From contig HF972661.1 in the NCBI GenBank assembly GCA_000432995.1, positions 58,546 through 67,571 of the forward strand: a stretch of 9,026 bases of DNA, read 5' to 3'. The position numbers and the translations under genes are program-made. The notes under the pieces were generated by a model, which saw nothing but the letters and a program-made list of their open reading frames with translations, ran no database searches and was not told the origin of the DNA. Numbering within the stretch: the stretch's first letter is position 1; each line of letters begins with the position of its first letter. Of this stretch, positions 1 to 6,589 are shown one piece after another. Source of the stretch: Clostridium sp. CAG:1013. GTDB lineage: Bacteria; Bacillota; Clostridia; Oscillospirales; Acutalibacteraceae.

Positions 1-1
1 A

Positions 2-997
2 GAACAGAAGGTCATCCAGGAATACCTGGAACACACTCCCATTAACGTGAAACTGGCAGACTCTCCCTTCATTTTCGACATTACTATCCGGGCCTGGGCG
101 GGGGAAGATTTCGCTCTGGTGCGGATCGTCAACTATCACACCAATATTGTCCGCATTGAGAAAAACGGGGAGATCCTCAAGGAAGTGGAAGCTCAAGCCG
201 CTCAGGAGGAGGGCCTCACCGACAAGGCCGTGCTTTCCGTCGAGGGAATCCTGGAATTCGCTCGGGAAGCAAACCTTTCGGACGTAGAGGAAGTGATCGG
301 CCGGCAGATCCGCTATAACACTGCCATTGCGGAAGAGGGCCTGCGGGGAGATTACGGCGCCAACATTGGCAAGGTGCTGCTGTCCACCTACGGAAACGAC
401 GTGAAGATCCGGGCCCGCGCCATGGCGGCCGCCGGGTCCGACGCCCGGATGAACGGATGCGGCCTGCCGGTGGTGATCGTCTCCGGCAGCGGCAACCAAG
501 GTCTTACCGCCTCCCTGCCCGTCATCGAGTACGCCAAGGAGCTGGGGGTGGATCAGGAGACTCTGTACCGGGCCCTGTTGGTGAGCGATCTTATCACCAT
601 CCACTTAAAGACGGAAATCGGCCGGCTTTCCGCTTACTGCGGGGCCGTCAGCGCCGGCTGCGGCAGTGGGGCGGGCATCGCCTATCTGTACGGCCGGGAT
701 AAGGAACCTCAGGAGCTTCTTCGAGACGTGTCCCACACCATCGTCAACGCTCTGGCAGTAACCTCCGGCATCGTCTGCGACGGAGCCAAGGCCTCCTGCG
801 CCGCCAAAATCTCCTCCGCTGTGGACGCGGGGCTTCTGGGCTTTTACATGTACCAGAACGGCCAGCAGTTCCGGGGTGGGGACGGCATCATCTCCAAGGG
901 TGTGGAGGCTACCATCCACAATATCGGTCTTCTGGCAGCCCAGGGCATGCGGGAAACTGACCGGGAAATCCTGGACATCATGACCACCAGATGCTAA
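2..997 (+). CDS. L-cysteine desulfidase / serine dehydratase alpha-like protein (UPF0597, CyuA/YhaM-like), 5' truncated
   Basis: The frame is open from base 2, so the true start lies left of the window. The GTG at 47 is internal. About 331 residues are visible against roughly 430 for the family, so some 100 N-terminal residues are missing. The match to the UPF0597/CyuA family is by sequence style: an SGSGNQG motif (about 488-508) like that of iron-sulfur L-serine dehydratase alpha chains, followed by a glycine-rich stretch with cysteines at 638-640 and 659-661 and a second cysteine pair at 776-778 and 797-799. Another cysteine lies at 458-460. Known members are cytoplasmic [4Fe-4S] enzymes that break L-cysteine into pyruvate, ammonia and sulfide. 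The cysteines here are plausible cluster ligands, but which ones bind cannot be read from sequence alone. Serine dehydratase activity is the alternative. It appears unrelated to the cell-wall genes that follow. Confidence 0.85.
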   Translation, partial: EQKVIQEYLEHTPINVKLADSPFIFDITIRAWAGEDFALVRIVNYHTNIVRIEKNGEILKEVEAQAAQEEGLTDKAVLSVEGILEFAREANLSDVEEVIGRQIRYNTAIAEEGLRGDYGANIGKVLLSTYGNDVKIRARAMAAAGSDARMNGCGLPVVIVSGSGNQGLTASLPVIEYAKELGVDQETLYRALLVSDLITIHLKTEIGRLSAYCGAVSAGCGSGAGIAYLYGRDKEPQELLRDVSHTIVNALAVTSGIVCDGAKASCAAKISSAVDAGLLGFYMYQNGQQFRGGDGIISKGVEATIHNIGLLAAQGMRETDREILDIMTTRC

Positions 998-1051
998 AAA
1001 GCCCCAAAACCCAAAATAAGGTTACAATTTTTTAAAAATTATTCTCTTCTT

Positions 1052-1086
1052 CTCACGTTTTCTTCACATACAGTCTCTAATATAAT
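1052..1086 (+). promoter_or_regulatory. Candidate promoter with 11-bp-spaced direct repeat upstream of the papain-like gene
   Basis: A perfect TATAAT lies at 1081-1086, about 100 bases before the ATG at 1188. No good -35 stands at the usual 17-base spacing; the best hexamer, TTCACA at 1063-1068, is only 12 bases away. CTCACG at 1052-1057 and TTCACA at 1063-1068 form an imperfect direct repeat with an 11-base period. That is the geometry of OmpR/PhoB-family response regulator sites, and such sites often replace a -35. An AT-rich palindrome at 1026-1040 just upstream could act as an UP element. The TATAAT is seen directly; the regulator is inference. Confidence 0.4.
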
Positions 1087-1187
1087 GAGTGAAAGAGAGG
1101 GAGTGTCATCCGCCCCCTATTTGCGAATTTGGCAGAACTATGTCGATTTTCGCCGTTTTCATCCATCGCTGAGAAAGGGGCGTCTTT

Positions 1188-2045
1188 ATGGACCCATTTC
1201 ATCATTCCCAAAATGAACACAATTTTCACAAGCCAAAAGAGAGCCGCATCCACAGCAATACCTTTCTCATGGTGGTCACGGTCATCTGCTGTTCTCTTGC
1301 CACTTTAGCTTTGGCGTCCACTCTGATCTGGGCCGAGGACGCACAGGAAACCGCTGACGCATCCGTTTCCCTTTCCTCCGTGAATGTGGAAGAAACCGGA
1401 GAAAATTCCTCCATGGAGGAGAGCCAAACCTTTGCTATGGCTGATTACGACGATTCTTCTCAGGATCTGCAAGAGGCGATCCCCGAAGACCCATCCGCCG
1501 CGGCTGTCACCATGGTGGAAGAGGAAGAAGAGGTGCCACAGGATGACGGTATTATCACTGAGGACGAAGCCCAGGCCTCACTGGAAGCACTTCGGGACGT
1601 GTTTCCCGAGGGCTGGTACTGGAATCACGTGGGCGTAGAGGATTGGGACGAATTCACAGTGACCCAGTCCCCCTGCGAGCATGACATCTACTGGGACACC
1701 TATTGCAACACCTACGTGGGAGCTACCCAGACACTTTTCTCCCAGTACTACCCCCTGGAACAGTGTTTAGGCTTCGCGTCCCTGCTTAGTGATCTTGTTT
1801 TCGGAGAAGACGCGCCCCTGACGGTGTTTTACGACTATTCCCAGCTCCGCCCCGGAGACCACATCCGCCTGGAGCTGACGGAACACTCTATGACCGTGCT
1901 GACCGTGGAAGAGGATGGCATTACCGTTGTGGAGTGCAACAGCGATTACCAGCACTGCCGCATCTCTTGGGACCGGTTCCTTTCCTGGGACGATCTGGCA
2001 GGGTACAGCTACGAAATGGAATGCATCACGCGCTATGAGGACTGA
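1188..2045 (+). CDS. Secreted or membrane-anchored papain-like (NlpC/CHAP-type) cysteine hydrolase, YWN-type domain
   Basis: This 285-residue protein starts at ATG 1188 behind AGAAAGGGG (1172-1180). A hydrophobic segment at about residues 26-48 after a polar N-terminus is a signal anchor or signal peptide. A very acidic, low-complexity linker runs from about 50 to 128, including a glutamate run at 111-115. The C-terminal domain (about 130-280) opens with FPEGWYWN (139-146), has Cys163 and Cys173, then QCLGFA with Cys193 as likely nucleophile, RPGDHIR, HSMTV with His233, and VECN (248-251), where Asn251 could be the third catalytic residue. This Cys-His-Asn order and the PGD turn fit papain-like NlpC/P60 or CHAP folds, and I recall similar YWNH-containing domains in Oscillospiraceae secreted proteins. 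The other cysteines (250, 257) may form a disulfide. The substrate is unknown; peptidoglycan or a surface protein is possible. A terminator overlaps the stop codon. Confidence 0.65.
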   Translation: MDPFHHSQNEHNFHKPKESRIHSNTFLMVVTVICCSLATLALASTLIWAEDAQETADASVSLSSVNVEETGENSSMEESQTFAMADYDDSSQDLQEAIPEDPSAAAVTMVEEEEEVPQDDGIITEDEAQASLEALRDVFPEGWYWNHVGVEDWDEFTVTQSPCEHDIYWDTYCNTYVGATQTLFSQYYPLEQCLGFASLLSDLVFGEDAPLTVFYDYSQLRPGDHIRLELTEHSMTVLTVEEDGITVVECNSDYQHCRISWDRFLSWDDLAGYSYEMECITRYED

Positions 2046-2069
2046 GCGGTTTCCCGCCGGTCCTTTTTT
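2038..2069 (+). terminator. Intrinsic terminator overlapping the stop codon of the papain-like gene
   Basis: AGGAC (2038-2042) pairs with GTCCT (2060-2064), and GCGG (2046-2049) pairs with CCGC (2054-2057) around a TTTC loop. The two stem parts are separated by a TGA/CG internal loop, where TGA is the stop codon. A run of T follows at 2064-2069. Hairpin plus T-run is the standard Rho-independent form. It would reduce read-through into the VanY-like gene 80 bases downstream. Confidence 0.6.
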
Positions 2070-2147
2070 GTAAGAATTTTTCTTCTCCTTTCGTCTAACC
2101 GGCACACACGTTCCCACGTCTAATGCTAATGAAAGGAGAGACAAACC

Positions 2148-2951
2148 ATGGATCAATATAGATACGGCCGTCACGGGCGAAAGGGCCAAAAGCAAAAATG
2201 CCGCGCTTTCCACTGGCTTTTGGCGGGGACTGGCATCGCAGTCTGCCTGCTGGCGGTTTTTGGAATCTCCCACTGCTGGGGGATGCTCTCCGCTATGGCC
2301 CAGGAACAGGAAGGCGTTTCCCCCATTGTCAGGGTGGACGTGCCTTTGGAGGAACAGGGCAGCAGCTCCGGGGAAGCTCCCTGGTATCTCCGGTTGGTAA
2401 ACCCGGATACACCCCTTCCGGAGGATTTCACCGTGGAGCTGACGGATGTGGCCGGAGGGCAATTCGATTCCCGAGCGGCAGACGCTCTTTCCCGCATGCT
2501 TGACCATATGGAGGAGCAAGGACTTTCCCCCCTGGTCTGTTCCTCTTTCCGCACCTGGGAGGATCAGGAAACCCTCCATCAAAACGAGATAGAACTGTGG
2601 ATCTCCCAGGGTCTTTCCCAGGAGGAAGCAGAGGAGGAAGCCTCCCGCTGGGTGGTACCCGCCGGTACCAGCGAACACCAAACGGGTCTGGCGGCGGATA
2701 TTGTTGCGGCGGGCAATCAGGTGCTGGAGGAGGAGCAGGAAAACACCCCGGAACAGCAGTGGCTCATGGAGCATTGCTGGGAGTACGGGTTCATCCTCCG
2801 GTATCCCAAGGACAAAACAGACTTGACCGGCGTGGGGTACGAGCCCTGGCATTACCGCTATGTGGGCGAGGAAGCCGCCCAGGAGATGAAGGAAAGCGGT
2901 CAGTGCCTGGAAGAGTACTGGGCCGTCCACTTTACCAAAAACACTCCCTGA
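2148..2951 (+). CDS. D-alanyl-D-alanine carboxypeptidase, VanY-like (peptidase M15B), membrane anchored
   Basis: The product has 267 residues and starts at ATG 2148 behind AAAGGAGAG (2132-2140). A basic N-terminus and a hydrophobic segment at about 22-45 indicate a signal anchor, placing the catalytic domain outside the membrane. The M15 signature is complete: SEHQTGLAAD (175-184) gives zinc ligands His177 and Asp184, and EPWHYRYVG (232-240) gives catalytic Glu232 and zinc ligand His235. SSFRTWEDQ (132-140) and YGFILRYP (213-220) are also typical of VanY/LdcB-type enzymes. Such enzymes remove the terminal D-alanine (or trim the tetrapeptide) from peptidoglycan stem peptides. No vanR/S/H/A genes are present, so a housekeeping wall-trimming role is more likely than glycopeptide resistance. 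I saw no clear promoter of its own in the 102-base gap. Transcription may be read-through past the weak upstream terminator. Confidence 0.9.
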   Translation: MDQYRYGRHGRKGQKQKCRAFHWLLAGTGIAVCLLAVFGISHCWGMLSAMAQEQEGVSPIVRVDVPLEEQGSSSGEAPWYLRLVNPDTPLPEDFTVELTDVAGGQFDSRAADALSRMLDHMEEQGLSPLVCSSFRTWEDQETLHQNEIELWISQGLSQEEAEEEASRWVVPAGTSEHQTGLAADIVAAGNQVLEEEQENTPEQQWLMEHCWEYGFILRYPKDKTDLTGVGYEPWHYRYVGEEAAQEMKESGQCLEEYWAVHFTKNTP

Positions 2952-2962
2952 ACAAAACAAAC

Positions 2963-3001
2963 AGCGCTCGTCTCTCCCTTTCGGGAAAGGCGGGCGCTTT
3001 T
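2963..3001. terminator. Strong, probably bidirectional terminator between convergent genes
   Basis: A 16-position stem (2963-2978 with 2983-2998) with one C/A mismatch and two G-T pairs closes on a TTTC loop and is followed by TTTT (2998-3001). On the opposite strand the same hairpin is followed by a T-rich stretch (complement of 2949-2961), so it can also end the leftward operon. It lies between the VanY-like stop (2951) and the LCP stop (3007), as expected for a shared terminator of convergent units. Confidence 0.8.
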
Positions 3002-3006
3002 CTGCA

Positions 3007-4251
3007 TTATTCTTCCCCTTCCAAAGTCTCCTTCAAAAGGGACGCGGCTTCCTCCACACTGGCCTCGTCAGGGAGGATCACATAGAGCTCCGCCCCGGGC
3101 ATGGAGTAGGTCTCCCTGTAATCGCTCCAGCCGCTGGTGGTATAGGAGGAGATCTCCCAATCCCCTGCCAAAGCAGGCGCTAGGGCCAGGATCTGATCCC
3201 GGGGAAGGTTTGTTTGGAAATTCCCCTCCACCGCGTCCAGCACCTTGGACAGGTTTTCCAGCAGCGCCGGGGAGGAGGCTTTCTCCGCCACCGCTCGGAT
3301 CACTTCCATCTGGTTCTTGGCCCGCTGGTAATCCCCCTCGGGAAAGCTCATCCGCTCCCGGGCAAAGGCCAAGGCCTCAATGCCGGTGAGCTGATTGTAG
3401 CCCTCCTCATAGGTGCGGATGTTCTCCACAGTGAACTCCCGGTCGGAATACACCGACACGCCTCCCAGAGCGTCAACCACCTCCACAAAGCCGGTAAAGT
3501 TCATCCGCAGATAATAGCTGATGTCCAGGCCGTACAAGTTCTCCAGCGCGTCCACCGAGGCCTCCACTCCGTAGATCCCCGCGTGGGTCAGCTTGTCTTT
3601 GGCACCGCCGGTCTGGGAAAAGGTCACGTAAAAGTCCCGGGGCGTGGCCACCAGAGTCATCTTCTTGGTGCGGATGTTCACCGCCGCCAGAATATTCACG
3701 TCGCTGCGGGACAAGGTGGACACATCTCCAAAGGTATCGTTCCCACTGAGGTACAGCAGGAAACTCTCCTGCTCCCCTTCCGGCGCCGCCAGGGAAACTG
3801 TCTCCTCTTTCTCCACCTGAAGGGAACCCACCTTTCGCATGCCGGTCTCGGTCCACTCATAGCCCCGGGCGTCGCTGAGGCTCCGTTGGTAGGCCTCCTC
3901 CAACAGCACCGCCCGGCACTCCCCTTTGCGAAGGGCGTCTGCCAAGGCGAACGCGGTGGGATATTCCTCCCAAGCAGGTTCCTCTCCCAGTGCCTGTCCC
4001 AGAAGTGTACGCCCTTCCTCGTCCTTCAGGGCGCCGTACGGATACCCAGCTGTGTCCTCCAATTCCTGGGCAGGATCGTCCTCCAAAACATAGACGCCCA
4101 ACTCTCGAATCGGCACTGACGGCTGGGTGATCTCCTCCAGGGTGTCCTTCACCCGGAAAAACTGGACCACCGCCATGGCCGCCGCCAAAAGCAGCAGCAG
4201 GCCGCCAATGCCGCCGATCAGCAAAAGTCCTTTTTTGGTAGACGATTTCAT
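3007..4251 (-). CDS. LytR-CpsA-Psr (LCP) family glycopolymer-peptidoglycan ligase
   Basis: This 414-residue protein has one N-terminal membrane segment (about 8-30) and an extracellular remainder. The LCP domain runs from about 160 to 325. It includes LSRSDVN (180-186), TPRDFYV (203-209), DKLTHAGIYG (219-228), YYLRMNFTGFVEVVDALGGV (246-265), and LTGIEALAFARER followed by DYQRAKNQ (288-314). The arginines and aspartates in these motifs match those that bind the lipid pyrophosphate in TagT-type enzymes. LCP proteins move undecaprenyl-linked glycopolymers (teichoic acid, capsule, wall polysaccharide) onto peptidoglycan. Residues about 48-130 form an extra domain resembling part of a periplasmic-binding-protein fold, as in CpsA-like members. 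Its ATG overlaps the TGA of the aldolase gene (4248-4251), and AAGGAGG (complement of 4259-4265) lies inside that gene, so the two are translationally coupled. As last gene of the operon it is the natural candidate for attaching the polymer made by genes to its right. Confidence 0.92.
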   Translation of the reverse strand: MKSSTKKGLLLIGGIGGLLLLLAAAMAVVQFFRVKDTLEEITQPSVPIRELGVYVLEDDPAQELEDTAGYPYGALKDEEGRTLLGQALGEEPAWEEYPTAFALADALRKGECRAVLLEEAYQRSLSDARGYEWTETGMRKVGSLQVEKEETVSLAAPEGEQESFLLYLSGNDTFGDVSTLSRSDVNILAAVNIRTKKMTLVATPRDFYVTFSQTGGAKDKLTHAGIYGVEASVDALENLYGLDISYYLRMNFTGFVEVVDALGGVSVYSDREFTVENIRTYEEGYNQLTGIEALAFARERMSFPEGDYQRAKNQMEVIRAVAEKASSPALLENLSKVLDAVEGNFQTNLPRDQILALAPALAGDWEISSYTTSGWSDYRETYSMPGAELYVILPDEASVEEAASLLKETLEGEE

Positions 4252-5837
4252 CGCACTTCCTCCTTCTCCTCATAGGCCGAAGGGGTGAGGAACCTCAGGT
4301 CCAAGGGAAGTTTCCGCAGCTGTTCTCCCATTCTGCGCTGGCGCTCCAAGGCCTCCGCGTGGCTTACCGCCATGGAGGGAGAACGGTCATAGTAGCCGCC
4401 TCGGGCTCCGTCAAACCCTGCCAAAAATACCTGCTTGGCCCCGCAGCGCTCCAGCAGCTTGAGGAGCATCAGCCCCGCGTTGTCCGAAACCATCTGATCC
4501 TCATTGGCGCACCGGTCATAGTCCACATACAGACAGTTCTCGTCTCCATAGGCCGCCAGGTTGGAGGTGAAGATCCTCCTGGGCCCGGTCTGACTTTGAA
4601 GTCTGCCCCCCGCAATGTCCAGCCGTTTGTGGTTGCTGAAAAAACAGGCGTCCACCGGGAAGGTGGGGTCGGTGAAGTTCACGGTCATCACAAAGGGCGA
4701 CCGCTCCCGGAGAAACTCCTGCACCGAAGCCCGCTGGGTACGGAGACTGGGTCCCGGAGCCAGCACCAGCAGCTCCCGGCCACGGATCAGGGCGGAGAGC
4801 TCCTCTACCGCCTTGGTGTCGTCGATGCGCTTGCTCTGATACCGGCGGTACAGTTCCCGGATCAGCTCCCGGTCAAACTCCACCCGTCGTGGCTGAGGGA
4901 TGGACCGGAGGATGCTCTCGATGTCGGTCATGGTTAGGGTCTGCTTGTTCATCAGGTAGGCGGCGTAGTTGGGATGGCAGGCGTGCATGGCGGCGATCTG
5001 GTAGGCCATGGTGTAGCCCCACTCAAATTCCTTCCGGAGAGGGGCGATATAGGCGTCGTAGATATCCATCACCATGGCCACGTTGTACCGGGACTGGATG
5101 TTCTTGTTGATATACCGGGTGATCAGCTCCGTGGGCAGGTTGCCCGCTCCCCGGCCCATGCCGTAGACCGAGGAGTCAAGGATCAGGTCTCTCTTTGTTT
5201 GGATCGTGGAGAGCACCTGGGCGTTGGAAAAAGCCAGCTGTAAATTGTTGTGGCCGTGGAACCCCAGCCGGATGGCCGGGTCCATGTTCTCATCGATCAG
5301 ATGGAACTGCCGGGTAACCTGGTTCCGGTACATGCTGCCCAGGGTGTCCACGATATAGAAGGCGTAGGGTTTTAGATGGTTCATCCGCTCCACCAGCCGC
5401 AGCAGGTCCAGGTCCGAGTAAAACGCGGTGCCCACCGGCTGCATGAACACCTGGTAACCCTTGGCCATGATAGCTCCTGCCCATTCCATGGCTTGGTCTG
5501 TCTCCTCCCGGTGAAAGGTGAGACGGATGCCTTCCAGGTCTCCCGGCACCTTGGGCGGCAGCTGGTCCGGGGACAGTTCCCGCTCTCCAATGGCGATCAT
5601 GGCCACGAACATGGCCTTTCGCTCCCGCTGGGGCAAAAGGGGCGCAATAGTCCGGGGGCTGGCGAACAGGGAACAGTCCTCATCCCGGGGGCGGCTGGTG
5701 AGGAATCCGCACTCGATGATGTCGATGCCGCCGGACTCCAGCTTATCCAGGATGGAGCGGATGGCGTGTTTGCCAAACTCCCAGTTGTTGATATACCCTC
5801 CGTCCCGAAGGGTACAATCCAACACTTGCACGCCCAT
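4248..5837 (-). CDS. HMGL-type (DRE-TIM) aldolase fused to a DUF115/GT42-like sugar-transferase domain
   Basis: This 529-residue protein has two domains. Residues 1 to about 330 are an HMGL-like TIM barrel: DCTLRDGGY (7-15) with metal ligand Asp7 and the conserved Arg11-Asp12, ECGF (42-45), FHGHNN (193-198) with metal ligands His194 and His196, and a GMGRGAGN loop (226-233). These match pyruvate aldolases such as DmpG and related Claisen-type enzymes. The DmpG catalytic histidine after DGS is Tyr15 here. After a linker (about 330-352), residues 353-524 look like a nucleotide-sugar transferase: LAPGPSL (359-365), then VNFTDPTFPVDACFFSNHKR (386-405), and an SDNAGLMLLKLLERCGAKQVFLAGFDG-type stretch (451-477). 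This pattern resembles DUF115/Maf proteins and GT42 sialyltransferases. I infer synthesis and transfer of a keto-acid sugar. It starts one base after the stop of the KdsB-like gene, behind a GGGGGGAG site. The family assignment of the N-domain is firm, that of the C-domain moderate. Confidence 0.75.
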   Translation of the reverse strand: MGVQVLDCTLRDGGYINNWEFGKHAIRSILDKLESGGIDIIECGFLTSRPRDEDCSLFASPRTIAPLLPQRERKAMFVAMIAIGERELSPDQLPPKVPGDLEGIRLTFHREETDQAMEWAGAIMAKGYQVFMQPVGTAFYSDLDLLRLVERMNHLKPYAFYIVDTLGSMYRNQVTRQFHLIDENMDPAIRLGFHGHNNLQLAFSNAQVLSTIQTKRDLILDSSVYGMGRGAGNLPTELITRYINKNIQSRYNVAMVMDIYDAYIAPLRKEFEWGYTMAYQIAAMHACHPNYAAYLMNKQTLTMTDIESILRSIPQPRRVEFDRELIRELYRRYQSKRIDDTKAVEELSALIRGRELLVLAPGPSLRTQRASVQEFLRERSPFVMTVNFTDPTFPVDACFFSNHKRLDIAGGRLQSQTGPRRIFTSNLAAYGDENCLYVDYDRCANEDQMVSDNAGLMLLKLLERCGAKQVFLAGFDGARGGYYDRSPSMAVSHAEALERQRRMGEQLRKLPLDLRFLTPSAYEEKEEVR

Positions 5838-5838
5838 G

Positions 5839-6576
5839 TCAGATCTCCCCCCTGTTCAGTTTCAGCCGCAGAACTCCCCGGACGTATTCCAGATCCTTGG
5901 GAGTGTCCACGGAAAGGCTCTCCCCTTCCACGGGGATCATCCGCAGCTTTTTCCCGTGCTCAATGAACCGCAGCTCGTTGATGTCCTCAATGGCCTCCAA
6001 AGGGCCCCGGGGAGTCTCGTCAAAAAAACGCAGGGCTTCCTTGGTATAGCACAGTACCCCCAGATGCTTGTAAAAGGAATACTCCACGCTGGCCTTGGGA
6101 TGAGGGATGGGGCTGCGGGAAAAGAACAGAGCGTTCCCCTGCTCGTCGGCCACCACCTTGATGTTGGTGTCGTCCACCGCCTCCACAGGAGAGTGGACGG
6201 GGGCCATGAGATTGGCGGCGAAAAAGCCCTCCAGGGTGTGGGGGATCACCCGGTCGATCACCCGGGGGTCGATGAGTGGCTCGTCTCCATTGACGCACAC
6301 GTACAGGTCCCCCTCCAGTTCCTGGGCCGCTTCCCAAACCCGCTGGGTGCTGGTGGGGCATTGGGGCGAGGTGAGCTTGCAGGGGATTTGATACTGGTCG
6401 CAGGTCTCCCGAATGGCCGGGTGATCCGTGGCCACCCACACCTCCTGGAGTTTTTTGGCTTTCTTCACCTGGTGGTACACCCACCAGAGCATGGGGCGGC
6501 CGCAAAGGTCCGCCAAAGGCTTTCCCTTGAACCGGGTGGAATCGTACCGGGCAGGGATGATGGCAATGACTCGCAT
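5839..6576 (-). CDS. kdsB: KdsB-like CMP-ulosonate (3-deoxy-manno-octulosonate type) cytidylyltransferase
   Basis: I choose ATG 6576 (245 residues), beginning MRVIAIIPARYDSTRFKGKP, the normal N-terminus of KdsB. AAGGAGG sits 6 bases upstream, while the earlier in-frame ATG at 6600 lies inside the preceding gene without such support. Family motifs are the CTP-binding IPARxxSTRxxGKPL, VATDH (48-52), VNGDEPLI (95-102) with metal ligand Asp98, FFSRSPIP (151-158), KHLGVL (170-175) and SVDTPKDLE (222-230) with second metal ligand Asp224. KdsB couples CTP with Kdo to give CMP-Kdo in the cytoplasm. Differences from the E. coli enzyme as I recall it are VQGDEP to VNGDEP, SGTER to TSTQR (75-79), and EQLR to NELR (200-203), so the natural ulosonate may not be Kdo. 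Kdo is a hallmark of Gram-negative lipopolysaccharide, so its presence beside Gram-positive wall genes is notable. It starts 11 bases after the GT2 gene and is followed at once by the aldolase fusion. Confidence 0.85.
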   Translation of the reverse strand: MRVIAIIPARYDSTRFKGKPLADLCGRPMLWWVYHQVKKAKKLQEVWVATDHPAIRETCDQYQIPCKLTSPQCPTSTQRVWEAAQELEGDLYVCVNGDEPLIDPRVIDRVIPHTLEGFFAANLMAPVHSPVEAVDDTNIKVVADEQGNALFFSRSPIPHPKASVEYSFYKHLGVLCYTKEALRFFDETPRGPLEAIEDINELRFIEHGKKLRMIPVEGESLSVDTPKDLEYVRGVLRLKLNRGEI

Positions 6577-6582
6577 AGTGCG

Positions 6583-6589
6583 CCTCCTT
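6583..6589 (-). promoter_or_regulatory. Ribosome binding site that fixes the KdsB-like start
   Basis: The minus-strand sequence AAGGAGG is 6 bases before ATG 6576 and overlaps the TAA stop of the GT2 fusion gene (6588-6590). It favours the start at 6576 over the in-frame ATG at 6600, and the resulting protein begins like other KdsB proteins. Confidence 0.85.

Noticed and set aside
1008..1033. Possible terminator after the desulfidase-like gene (AACC/GGTT stem before a T-run)
   Set aside because: The stem has only four pairs and an eight-base loop, too weak to call.
1067..1074. CATACAGT resembling a sporulation sigma-E -10 element
   Set aside because: No matching -35 is found 13-15 bases upstream, and a perfect TATAAT lies just downstream.
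2070..2130. Promoter for the VanY-like gene (TTGTAA at 2068, TAATGC/TAAT near 2121-2130)
   Set aside because: Hexamers match poorly, and a -10 at 2121-2130 would start the transcript inside the ribosome binding site.
1767..2960. Long open - strand frame (397 codons) antisense to the papain-like and VanY-like genes
   Set aside because: It spans two terminators and a gene boundary on the coding strand and its translation is low-complexity with no motif; the + strand genes have clear motifs and ribosome binding sites.
3214..4119. Open + strand frame of 301 codons antisense to the LCP gene
   Set aside because: No domain recognised, and the opposite frame has a complete LCP motif set.
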